Origin: Antedon bifida
Lineage: Eukaryota > Echinodermata > Crinoidea > Comatulida > Antedonidae
Direction of reading: 5' to 3'
NCBI GenBank assembly: GCA_963402885.1
Contig: OY727096.1
Span: forward strand, 6,138,001 to 6,202,000
DNA: 64,000 nucleotides
Part shown: in pieces, positions 47,301 through 56,100 of the stretch
Layout: each line of letters opens with the position of its first letter
Position numbering within the stretch: position 1 is the stretch's first letter
The notes under the pieces: model-generated
Seen by the model: the letters and a program-made list of their open reading frames with translations, nothing else
Told to the model about the DNA's origin: nothing
Database searches by the model: none
Translations under genes and position numbers: made by a program

Positions 47301-48607
47301 TCTTAAAAACAGAGTTACGGCAACCTGGACACATCCACAGTTCCCCCTCTGAAAAATAAAATCGTTTTACAATGTTAACAACAAATTTAAATCAAATATT
47401 GCATATTATTCAAAATATTTCTATTTTTTGCATCGCCAATTAGAAACATTTTTAGTTTTATTCTTCTCTTTTGTTAACTTTGATATTCATTGATATCTGT
47501 AAAAAATTTACTTGTGTATGATTTATGATGCAAAAATGTTTATATTTCATATTCCATTTTGAGGTTTGTGAGAGTTATTGTAAAATCGTCCTCACCTGTT
47601 TCAAGTTGACTAATATTAGACCTGGCCCAACGTTTGATACATTTAATATGAAACACAGCAAAACAGTGCTGACAATTCCACGTAGGTGCGGTAGATCTGA
47701 TCATATCACAGCACACCATACATTCGTACGTTTGGTTCGTAAGTTGCTCGATCAACGTGCCTGTTTGAGATTCTAGACTCTGCTTGTTTCCATCCTTTTT
47801 CTCACTCGATTCCTTTTCAAATTTTTCTTTGATGTTGGTTTTAGAATTTGTGCCCTTTCTTCCATATTTATTTTCCATTTTCTGATTCCATTCGTCAAAT
47901 TTGTTTCGATTTGGTTTTCTTTGATTGGGTTTTCCTTTTTCGGGCATAGCTACACTTTTCTTATGATTCTCTTGCTTTTTCTGATCTTCTACTACCGGAG
48001 AAATGCCACCACCTGGACTATCCAGATTCCTTCCAGAACTGAATGAGCTTTTTCCATCATCAGAGTTTTTCTTCCTTCCTTTAGATCGGTCATTGTTATT
48101 CTTGCTAATCCTGCCAGTAACATTTCCTCTATAATTCCCAGATGTATTTCGCGGAGAATACTCACTATCATGTCCTCTGCTATAACCACGTTCATTAAAA
48201 TGCTGATGCGGGCCATAATCAATATATCCTTGATTGTATTGATAACTAGTGGTGTCACCGTAAGCTACTGATTGCGGATATGCATACATCATGTTGGGAT
48301 TACCATGTAGCATTTCCTGTGTGTTTCTAAAAGGCATAGCACCATAAGTATACTGGCCGGAATTGTCCATTGGACCATTCCAAAAAGCATATCCATTGTT
48401 AGTATGGTCATACATCTGCATGGGGTCATTTGGTGATGAAAAAGGTTGTCTGGAAGGAGTCCAGTTTCTACCCCTTCCTCTACTGTTGTGCCCCCTGCTA
48501 TATCCATGTACACTTGGCCTGCTATTAGTATTAATATTATGATTTGAAATGTTTGTTCTGCTTTTCTTCTGTTCTTCAGCATGTCTAGCTAGTTCATCTT
48601 GAGACAT
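26396..48607 (-). CDS. NFX1: NFX1-type zinc finger transcriptional repressor / E3 ligase-like protein
   Basis: Seventeen coding exons: 47596-48607, 46953-47348, 46388-46499, 45749-45957, 45027-45244, 44684-44792, 43848-44047, 43578-43682, 42777-42899, 41815-41906, 40624-40728, 33558-33599, 33258-33350, 30933-30999, 28664-28809, 28309-28422, 26396-26501. Phases agree at every junction and the sum is 3249 bp (1082 aa; human NFX1 has ~1120). Order: a Gly/Asn/Ser/Arg-rich N terminus (1-290); a RING/PHD-like finger from residue ~294 ([22 protein letters not shown]) split by intron 1; repeated NFX1-type Cys/His fingers ([30 protein letters not shown]) to about 860; an R3H domain near 970-1010 ([17 protein letters not shown]); and the conserved C-terminal tail ITDYFDMT. 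The family binds DNA (X-box of MHC II genes in mammals) and RNA. No PAM2 motif (LNxxAxxF) is visible near the N terminus, unlike mammals. TTTTGTTTTCAG just before the ATG is a splice acceptor, so the 5' UTR is split. The 7-kb intron 40623-33600 is filled with repeats. Confidence 0.96.
26645..26960. repeat. Interspersed repeat, family D, in NFX1 intron 16
   Basis: AAAGATGTATTGTCTGTCCC opens the copy. TAGGCCATTTTGTAGTTTTA, ATTCAACCAAAAACC and CAAATTTTTGGTCAAAG follow in family order. It ends raggedly near 26960 without the GGGACAAT end. Confidence 0.75.
27838..28095. repeat. Minisatellite, ~20-bp unit, about 12 copies
   Basis: The unit TGTCCTGAAGTCTCCAGAAT repeats almost perfectly in the centre and decays at both ends. 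Because the unit is mostly 21 bp or close to it, the minus strand stays open for 85 codons ([10 protein letters not shown] repeats). The array lies inside an NFX1 intron with no splice sites, so it is not coding. Confidence 0.92.
30820..30905. repeat. Minisatellite, 20-bp unit, 5 copies
   Basis: GTGAATTAAATATTCATGAA repeated head to tail 28 bases upstream of an NFX1 exon. The unit contains the palindrome ATTCATGAAT in overlapping form. Confidence 0.9.
31059..31223. mobile_element. Foldback MITE, family B, second copy
   Basis: TTAAGCGTGGTTCCCACTAG at the left and CTAGTGGGAACCAAGCTTAA at the right. The body agrees with 23236-23398 apart from about 20 percent changes. Confidence 0.85.
31290..31565 (+). 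other. Short ORF in NFX1 intron, possible old repeat fragment
   Basis: An 84-codon frame (31309-31563) opens opposite to NFX1. Its first half has more even amino-acid use than the neighbouring AT-rich noise ([12 protein letters not shown]). I do not recognise it and see no start context, splice sites or flanking repeat. It may be a relic of a transposable-element protein or chance. Confidence 0.2.
32404..32695. repeat. Tandem duplication, ~170-bp unit, two copies
   Basis: ATATCATATCTAGAAAACCA followed by CTTCTTTATCTGGAAAGTAAA occurs at 32410 and 32581. The second copy is truncated after GATGAGTAAAAATGTAATA. Confidence 0.88.
35085..35690. repeat. Compound minisatellite (GAATCAGG / ACAGGAGACTTATT units)
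   Basis: The central part has a ~65-bp unit (AAAAACAGGAGACTTATTCA, AATAAGTGCACTTATTTGAA, TTACCACTTAAT) repeated five to six times. The edges use shorter ~25-bp variants with GAATCAGGGGACTTATTT. Units contain small inverted words (AATAAGTGCACTTATT, a 16-bp palindrome), so each copy can fold. Confidence 0.88.
36066..36447. repeat. Interspersed repeat, family D, most complete copy
   Basis: Includes GGCCATTTTTAGTAGTTTTA, ATTCAACCAAAAACCCATTG, TGGGCCCATTACATCGTTAA, the AACTGCAGCCGCAAAA word also found at 50550, and the end GTGGGACAATATATCTTTG. A second 3' end fragment follows at 36680-36760. The downstream words GTTGCGTGCGAACCTTT occur after both, so the flank was duplicated too. Confidence 0.78.
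36950..37085. repeat. Tandem repeat, 48-bp unit, three copies
   Basis: GAGTTTGTTCCAGGACGAGT then CTGGTGGTCAAAGGTCAGAT recurs at 36951, 36999 and 37047. The third copy is truncated. The period is a multiple of three, which is why one plus frame stays open. Confidence 0.9.
38435..38627. mobile_element. Foldback MITE, family C, second copy
   Basis: TAAAGACCAATTTACACAGA at the left is answered inverted by CATCTGTGTAAAATGGCC at the right. The inner TAACGGTAA / TTACCGTTA pair and GATAGATACAGATTCTATG agree with 18231-18391. The centre has an additional CAGCGGAAATGCGGTTTCCG segment. Confidence 0.82.
40132..40595 (+). mobile_element. tRNA-derived SINE (Leu/Ser-type head), full length
   Basis: The head 40132-40215 folds as a class II tRNA. 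Acceptor arm GTAGTGA pairs with TCGCTAC over 7 bp, allowing one G-T. The A box is TGGCCGAGCGG and the B box GGGTTCGATCC. About 380 bp of unrelated body follows, ending GCACTATATGGATTAAATAAAT, a SINE-like tail. It lies in NFX1 intron 11, antisense to the gene. A degraded relative is at 55958-56130. Confidence 0.82.
42399..42712 (+). mobile_element. tRNA-derived SINE, second family, copy 1
   Basis: The head has an A box in TGGCGCAGTGTGTTGG and a B box GGTTCGAATCC, followed by CTTGCCGCATTTCTTGTATC, CACCCAGGTGTATAAATGGG and a tail ending GGCGCTATATAAATCC. A fragment of another 3' tail (GCGCTATATAAGAAAT) lies just upstream at ~42361, so SINEs have inserted next to one another. Confidence 0.85.
43005..43158. 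mobile_element. Foldback MITE, family A
   Basis: AGCTCTGTCTACAAAATC at the left and GATAGTTTAGACAGAGCT at the right, with TGTACCCAAATATGGTAGTG and CATGTCCAAATATGGGCACA inside. Confidence 0.85.
43195..43300 (+). other. Possible Penelope-like element end with hammerhead-like core
   Basis: CTGATGA at 43229-43235 is followed by a short GGGT...GCCC hairpin and GAAA at 43248-43251, the order of a hammerhead ribozyme core (CUGANGA, stem II, GAAA). One extra base before stem II departs from the consensus, and I could not close stems I and III convincingly. Similar CTGATGA...CGAAA strings mark the ends of many Penelope-like retroelements in marine animals; that link is from general knowledge. Confidence 0.3.
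44338..44415 (+). mobile_element. tRNA-like SINE head, third type, degraded
   Basis: GCTGGTCTAGAGGCTAG resembles an A box region, and GGTTCGAGCCC, 40 bases later, is a good B box. There is no 7-bp acceptor stem or CCA, so it is not a functional tRNA gene. It lies in an NFX1 intron. Confidence 0.45.
44838..44912. repeat. Imperfect palindrome in NFX1 intron
   Basis: TATATAGTTCTGAAAAG and CTTTTCAGAACTGTATATA are inverted around a ~10-base loop, within longer weak symmetry (TACACCTCG...CGTGGTGTA). It could be a very small foldback element. Confidence 0.7.
46621..46878 (+). mobile_element. tRNA-derived SINE, second family, copy 2
   Basis: Same order as 42399-42712 (GGGCGTGTGGCGCA, GGTTCGAATCCAACTCTTGC, CACCCAGGTGTATAAAATGG, GACACAACTTTGCACTGATT). 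About 16 bases are missing between the A and B boxes and the tail is worn. It lies just downstream of an NFX1 exon, in the opposite direction. Confidence 0.85.
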
Positions 48608-49420
48608 CGCAACTGAAAACAAAAATGTTTAAACTACATTCAAAACAAAGAAAATTTTCACAGACAGAGATGGTCAAATTAACATGGACACACAGTGAAT
48701 GGGCTGTTTGCTTGTCGAGCATTTAAAAAGATGAATTTCCCACCCACCAATCCTCACTCCAACCCCCCCATGAACAATGACGATTGAGACTTGAATTAAA
48801 ATTTGCAGTTTTAATTCAAGTCAATTAATCATTACTTCCATTCCATATATAGTATAGATAGAAACAAAAATGTAAAAATATGCTTTCACTTATTAATTAG
48901 GTCTATTTATAAAAAGATAAAATAAACGATTAAATTTAATCAAAACCCTTTTATTGGCTGGCAGCCAATTTGACATTTTTTTTTAGTTAGGCTTAGACTT
49001 CTAGGCCTAGGTAATACTACCCTTATCTTAGATGAGGCCTTATTTAGGCTAGAGGCGGCCCACCAGCCAGCCAGGCCAGGCCTAGCTATCCTCTCTCTGA
49101 GTCTGAGACTCTGGTAGTGGTAGGTAGCCTAGCCTGGCTACCTAGGGCCGCCTTCCGCCTTCGACGTATTATACACTACAATGTTTTTTGATAAAAGTAA
49201 AAATAGAGTTATTATTACATTGATTTAAATCTTACTATTTGCTAGGCCTAGCACAGCAGCTCGCTCGCGGAATCTCCCCTCCTACTACTCTCGCATGTGT
49301 GTGGAGGTGCTAATTGTGTTGTTTTTTCCAGAGATTAAAAAGTACGCCCTCATAGATTGCACAACTCGTTGCAACAATTCATAATATTGTTTCCGATCCT
49401 CTATCTGGTGTCTCACACAT
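48608..49420 (-). promoter_or_regulatory. NFX1 5' UTR intron and promoter region
   Basis: Reading leftward, a splice acceptor TTTTGTTTTCAG ends at 48613, with 5 non-coding bases before the ATG. The best upstream donor is GTAAGA at 49235, so a non-coding first exon may end at 49236. It would lie in the GC-richer stretch 49240-49330 (CTCGCTCGCGGAATCTCCCC). The intron contains dense TAGGCCTAG words at 49000-49150. Confidence 0.45.
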
Positions 49421-50189
49421 TCATAAATGACGTAATCACATTTTAAACAAAAATTAATAAATAAAAAAATAAAACAATTAATGGTATATCATGTATAATA
49501 CCACCAACATTACGGATAAGCATGCATAGGCATTTATAATAACAATCCAATCTTTAATTTGAGCGACGCGCGAGAACTGATAATGAGAAACACAAATTCT
49601 ACGATGAATCAATCACATCATCATTTAAAGTAAATGTTGCATCCGCAAAATCGTGCCTACGGAGGGTCCTAAAAAATACAGTTCTCGACGATAAATTCCT
49701 TAAACTTTTCAAGTTAAATCATAATTAATATAACAACAATAATATAATACTCCAGTGGATTAGATTGATATCTTTCTAAAATTAATACTACCTGGATGAA
49801 TGAGAATATTCATATCAGAAACAAATATTGTACTCAGTACGTAGGCTACACGTACAGATGTAAAGAAATGATTTTGAAAGCGTATTTTTAAAAATTGCTG
49901 TAGGCCTAAAATGATTAATAAATGAATTTTTGTAAAAAGAAAACTGATTCTTGTATGTCATCAAAATGTGTTCAGTCGGAAATTACGTTAGAAAAGGAGT
50001 TATTTTGGCTTTAACTCTGAGGTGAATGTCCAGAAGTGATCAAAGTAAAAACAAAGCTATATCAATCCACTTCACGTCAAATGGTATGAAACAAATCATT
50101 AAAAGTTGGAATCATTAAAAATTCTTTCTTAAGTATAAAGAAAATGTTGTGAAATTTTACGATGTACCATAACAACATCATTTAAAGAT

Positions 50190-50565
50190 GCATTGTCCCC
50201 ACAAAACATACAATTTGAAGATTAATAAAATCAGACTTTGAATATGCCATTTTGTAGTTTTAACAACGTTAATCACTTTCGCAAGAAAAAAAATCTGAAA
50301 AAATAATGTTTTCACTTATAAAATGACAAAATAAACAAAAACAAAAACCCATTGGCTGGAAGCCAATTTGACTACTTTGCTTTAAATTACAGTTTTTTCA
50401 GGTAAATCATTTTTTTTTTCGATCCAATTTTTGGTTTTTGGTCAAAGTGAATGACTATTATGTGACATTAAAATTACATATTCAAAAAAAAATGTTAAAC
50501 ATTTTTGTTTCTGGGCCCAATATATCGTTAAAGTAAATGATACGCGAACTGCAGCCGCAAAATCC
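50190..50565. repeat. Interspersed repeat, family D, in the NFX1-ENKUR spacer
   Basis: AAAGATGCATTGTCCCCAC opens the copy. GCCATTTTGTAGTTTTAA, CCCATTGGCTGGAAGCCAAT, CGATCCAATTTTTGG and AACTGCAGCCGCAAAA follow. The CCAATGGGTTTT/ATTGGCTGGCAGCCAAT word is itself palindromic. A shorter fragment is at 48865-48985. Confidence 0.78.
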
Positions 50566-50735
50566 TGTTGTCACAAGTTTTGACTTGCTGTTTGTTCCCT
50601 GACTGTTTTAGGATGTGTCTAGGCAGCTCAGAGATGGAAAATATCTAAGCAATTATAAAGAAAAAGTTAACTCTTTTGAAAATAATAGAGGGCGCTTGTT
50701 GAAGAAACGAATTGGTGGTTGCTATTACGTCACTG

Positions 50736-50749
50736 GCGGCTATGACAAC
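50736..50749 (+). promoter_or_regulatory. Candidate RFX X-box upstream of ENKUR
   Basis: GCGGCTATGACAAC fits the X-box consensus GYNRYY-N(1-3)-RRNRAC, 130 bases before the ENKUR start codon. Just upstream lies ATTACGTCAC with a CRE-like half. RFX factors drive ciliary genes, and enkurin is an axonemal protein. The motif is degenerate, so chance occurrence is possible. Confidence 0.4.
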
Positions 50750-50878
50750 AACAAAAACAGTCGCGCAGCGGACTTACATCAAAAGGCTAGGCTAGAGATA
50801 GTGTCCGACACGTTTGTATCGTAGGCCTACGTACGTCAAGCTTCCTAATATTTAATACGAAACAATTTATTGGTAATA

Positions 50879-52306
50879 ATGGCGACAGAAAGCATATACA
50901 GACTTATTCCTAAAGAGGAAATCAAGCCTCCTAAAGAACCAATGTAAGTAGTATATGATTTGTTAAACATGCGGAAAAAGGAAGAGAAGAAAAGCAGCAT
51001 GATGATGGTGGTTGGAGTTTAGGTGGAATATGGCTTGTATTTGGGCCTAGCAGATGCTAGCCTATTTTATAATTTCTATTTATAGCATTTTGCAGTTTTT
51101 TATATTTGCTTATGCCTAGTGAATATGGCCTAGACTACTAGTAGTAAGGCTAGACTGGTACAACAGCTTATAATAATATTAAGAAGGGCTTTAATACTAA
51201 AATCATTTATTCATGATGAATCATATTTTTATTTTTTTACTTTCTTTAGGTACAAATCAACATTTCGGAGCAAAGTAAAAGAAGAGACAAAAACCAACAA
51301 ATCACCGAGTAAAACAATGGGACCAGCAAAAGTAGAACAACCTAAAACTTCAGAATTTTTAAAGAGACGTTCAGGGGAACATGACCTTTCAACAACGAAG
51401 CCATTCAAATACAGCGATGATGACAGAAAGCGACCTCCTGTACCGAAAGCCACAGAGAAGCCATTGATGGGTCCGAAGTCGAACAAGAACTTTGTCAAAA
51501 CAAATGCTGTTGAAAATATATTGTCTGTTCCTAAGAAGCCTGCAGCTAACTTTGCTGACACAGTTCATGGAGCTACTCACCCTCTAGATCCATCTGGTTT
51601 GAAACCAGTATACACTAGAATGAAGGTGTGTTTGTGATTGTGTATAGAAATCCAATAGTTCACATTCAAGTCTTATTTTTGTAGTTCACGTGAATAATAG
51701 CCATGCATCATTTTCTTTTTTTGATGGTATGGGCTAGTTTACCAGCTAACTAGCCTAGTTAATTAGTTTAAAGGATGTTAACCCAGTTATCTGGTTTTTC
51801 AAGAAGTTGTCCGGGCATATGTACAGTATCTTCCTAATTCTGGCGGGGCTGGTGAAAAACGAGTCTCACTATGGCCCAATGTATATATTCAAGTTTCTTA
51901 TGAAATATCATGGAATGTACAGTATAGTGTTTAAAGTAAATTTAAAAATGTGTGAAATAAATTAACATTTTTGTTTTTTTTATGGCAGAAATATGGCAAT
52001 GTTCCAGATTACCTAACAAAGAGAAATGATGAAGTGAAGCGTGCGCAGGAGGAATATGATGAGTACATCAAAGAGCATTATCGTAGAGGTGCCATGAAAA
52101 GTCTGTCGGACAACGAACGACAAAGCATTATTGACGGCCTGAAGAAAAACTGGGAAGAAATCCATCACCAGTACCAAGGATTATCAATGGTCACAGACAC
52201 TGCTCCGAAAAAAGCAAGAAAAGAACGATTGGAGTCGGAAATGAAACAATTAGAAAGAGACATTGAGCTTCTTGAAAAACATAACATTATTTACATTTCA
52301 AATTAG
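50879..52306 (+). CDS. ENKUR: Enkurin, axonemal/ciliary protein
   Basis: Three coding exons, 50879-50943, 51250-51625 and 51989-52306 (759 bp, 252 aa; human 256). The donors are GTAAGT and GTGTGT and the acceptors CTTTAG and TGGCAG; phases are 2 and 0. Family landmarks are ESIYRLIP at the N terminus, KTMGPAKVE near residue 50, NTNAxxNI-like NAVENIL before the central linker, DPSGLKPVYTRMKKYGNVPDYL, then the enkurin domain (GLKKNWEEIHHQYQGLS, ERLESEMKQLERDIELLEKH) ending in NIIYISN. The C-terminal half is a strong coiled coil. Enkurin is a microtubule inner protein of motile cilia and sperm flagella, first described as a TRPC-binding adaptor. AATAAA at 52515-52520 is the likely poly(A) signal. 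Confidence 0.96.
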
Positions 52307-53131
52307 ACAACAAATATACTGTTTTTTGTATAAAATACAACATTGTCTAAAACTGTTTTTATTTAATCATTTAATAACTCCATTGTTTGTAGCTTCCCCA
52401 CTTTAGAAAAACCAAAGTTTGTTTTAAATTAACAAAACATTATTGAAACAAATATCATATGTAAAAATACTAAATTAATAATGAATGTAAATATAATTTT
52501 AAATGTTGTATGTAAATAAATGTATTGATATGGAAGTTAGTTTATTTTTTGTAGCAACAAAAAATGTACTACAGCACATTGTGAACATAAGTCAACTATT
52601 CATCAGCAAGGTCAACCATGCGTCTAATGCCTCTTTTTTTATCGCCAAGTTCGACCATGTTCCTTAATTCTGTTCTTCATGGTCGACCGTGCTGATACAA
52701 AACTTCATATTAGACACGCATTCCGATAGAAAATACTTGCACGATTAACTGTACCAGCCATGTTTCTATCTATACAAAAAGGATGCCATAATAAACAAGT
52801 TTAAGTCCACGGACAGTAAGTCTCACTGTACATCATATGTAAAGTGGTGCAACACAGCGTCCTGGGCCCCTTGTTTAGGAACACCAAGTGGCCCTCCAAC
52901 GATGGAGGTATCGGGTGTTTTTTCTCTTATCCGTTACGCCCCTGAGTGTGTACTGCATTTAAAGCTAATCTTGTATCATGTTGGTAATTTTATCATGAAA
53001 ATATTATTTAATTTTACTGTATTATTTGTATTCAAAATAGAATGCTATTGTAATGAAAAAAAGTGGTTTGTTTCATCTTCAAGAACCAGCTGCTGCTATT
53101 AAAAAAAAAAATTGAATGGCTCGGGTTTCAG
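52307..53131. other. Convergent 3' ends of ENKUR and CPVL
   Basis: 3' UTR sequence of both genes. A diverged inverted copy of the repeat at 10250-10400 lies at 52859-52945 (GGGCCCCTTGTTTAGGAAC, CCGTTACGCCC). A CAAGGTCAACCATG / GTTCGACCATG / CATGGTCGACCATG cluster sits at 52605-52690. Confidence 0.5.
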
Positions 53132-56100
53132 TCAAGCATCAAAAGGAGTCCCAGATACAAATCTATCAATCATATTAAATGTCCGCTCTGGTTGGTCAGC
53201 TGGTAAAATGTGTCCTCCACCTCTCACTACTACCTGTAAATAGAGTTTTGATGTACATTTGTAAATCATAATATATATCGGATTTGATAGTATATACAAA
53301 TAATTAATAACTATGAGGGCAAATATTACTTCCAACAAGAGGCTAGGCCATGGTCTAAACCATTCAAGAAGGCAGCTATCTGATTGGACACAGAGTAGAA
53401 CCATTAAAGATGGCGTGACAAATACATGCTTATATTCAACTCACAGCCTAGTGTCGCGTCACATTCTGGTTGCTGACTGTGTAACACAAAAAGAATATAC
53501 ACTTGGACATAAGAGTGTCTTAGTATGTATATTGCACAATCCTCCTTCAATCAAAGACAATAATCTATTCAGGTGTGTTATCATGCTTTCTTACGAGGTG
53601 GTCAATTCTTGAGTAGTGACTCACCATGGAGTTATCTATTTTTATACCTTCATGAACTCACACTACCATACGGTTTATCGCAAATTGCGTGAGCGATGCA
53701 TAAAAAAGAAAAAAAAAAGCCCCCAAAAAATAAGGTTTATCGCAAATACCTTGATTTCGCGAGAAACGTCATTGCACAATGCATGATGGGAAGGGTTTGG
53801 GAGCAATAACGCCACCACCAGTATATAAAGTTTGTATTATATGCATTGGTGGCACTATTGCTCCCAAACCCTTCCCATCATGCATTGTGCAATGACGTTT
53901 CTCGCAAAATCAAGGTATTTGCGATAAACCTTATTTTTTGGAGACTCAAAGGTACACATTAATATAAGGCACTGTATGAAAATTTGATTACAGGTATTTA
54001 CACCTTTTTCCCATGAATTACCACAGAACATTTAGTTGCACAATTTCTCTTTTTTATAAAGTCAACATTTGGCAATTCATCAATTTACGTACCTGAATGA
54101 AGTCATCCACTTGTCGCACATAGCCAGCAACGTCCCTGTCATCTTTGTTAACCTTCCAAATAACCTTCTTAACCTTTTGGAATGCTTCTGAACCTTTCCA
54201 CGTGAAAGCCTTGAGGAGGAAGCGCTCGGTAAGGGGCGTAGCTACGATGATATCTAATTGGCCATTGTATATCAAAACCTATCAACAAGTAGTAATGAAA
54301 TACATTAGTTATTTATACATTCGTTTATTTATTCGGCCAGCATAAAATCAATACAATATAAATATAAACACATCAGGCACAAAACATGAATTTAATTAAT
54401 TTGAAACGATAAAGAATATATATGTATAAAAAAGATGAAAAAATGCTCGGCAGGAGCAGCTTAAGCAAACACATCAGGCACAGAACATGAATTCTAAACC
54501 GCCTGATGATATACTGAAATTTAATTAATTTGAAACGATAAAGAATATTATGTATAAAAAAGATGAAAAAATGCTCGGAAAATGCATCGCTGTAACTCAA
54601 ATGAGTCAGATGCCATTGTTTTACCAACAATGGTATAGTGAAAACACCATTTAAAATTGACAAATTGAACACTTAGGCCTGACGTAATAAAGTGAAAGTT
54701 ATTACAAACATTTTGAATACATATAGTAAATATTCTCACATCTAAGCCAACACACCTATAAATCAAACTTAAAAAATTGAGATTAAGCATGTTGTTTATA
54801 AATTATATAAATTAAATTTGATGACTTCTGACCTTGTAATTGTCTGCTAGAGTCTCCAACCAAGGTTTAATAGTCTGAGTGATGTCTGCTTCTAGATTGT
54901 TCGCCGCATCATCCCCATTATTAAATGGAACAGTCCCAACATGAATTGCCTTCCGAACTTCGTCTTGGTTTAAAAATGCAGCATAGTCGCCAAATGGTGG
55001 GGGCTTTATAATTAAAATCATTCATATATTTTTTCAAATATAGAACAATATTAGATAATAATAAAAATCATCAACTGAAAAAACCCCACAAACAACCACC
55101 ACAAAAAACAAACACTCCTCTACTAACACACGATAATTTTACATAATCATATAAAACAATATAAAACTTTTGGCAATTTATAGACATTTCAATTATTGAT
55201 TTTTCAGAAAGCTTAACACCTGCAACTTAATGTAAAAACATGCAAATTACCTACCGTATCATCAAGGTAATTGTAGTAGCTACTGAGCCCTGTGACATTT
55301 GTGAAAAATGATGGCCTGCCAGAATCTCCTTCAATGATGGGAGACAACACCTTTCAAATAAAAAAAAATATGTTATGCTGCGAGTTATTGAAATGTAAAT
55401 TATGCAAATGTTAGTTATGCAAATGTGAGTTATTCAAATGCGAGTTATGCAAATGTGAGTTATTCCTCATACAGGGGATTTGTTATGCTGTGAGTTAAGT
55501 AAAAGTAAATTATGCAAATGTAAATTATGCAAATATAAATTATGCTATGCAAATTATGCAAATATAAATTATACCATTGAAATTATGAAAATGGAAATTA
55601 CTATATAAAATTATCACTCAAGTTACAAAAAATTTCTTGAATAATTAATGTGTTCACTTGGCACCCTTCTTACTAACTTAAACTTCTTCATCTTTTCAGT
55701 TCATTAAGTTAAAATGAAGAAATCTTACCTGATTAGCTTTTAAAAATTGTTTTTCTTGAATCAGTTGTACCACAGTGTCAATCTGAGTGTCCACATAGTT
55801 CTTCTCATTGTTGTCCATCACGCCAATTTGATAGAGGAAATCTCCATATGCAGGAAACATCTGCCAATAGTAAAACATATAATATATATAATTATAATTA
55901 GTACAGTAGTAGTGTGAACATGATGTAAGATTGTGAAAAACGGAATCAAGGAACCTCTAGGAATACTACGAGTGGCTGAGCAGTTATGATAGCGTAACCT
56001 TAATCCTTGGCCTTTATGTGTACTAGCTCACACAGCCACTCTTGTGGACAGAAGAGTTTGTGCTGTAGTTCACTTTGATAGGAGATTTTCTTAATTTTAA

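Noticed and set aside
48608-48622. NFX1 start five codons further upstream
   Set aside because: That frame begins with TTG, and the bases form the TTTTCAG splice acceptor; the first ATG is at 48607.
50615-50824. 69-codon ORF upstream of ENKUR
   Set aside because: No motif; it overlaps the putative ENKUR promoter and X-box and ends before the ENKUR start.
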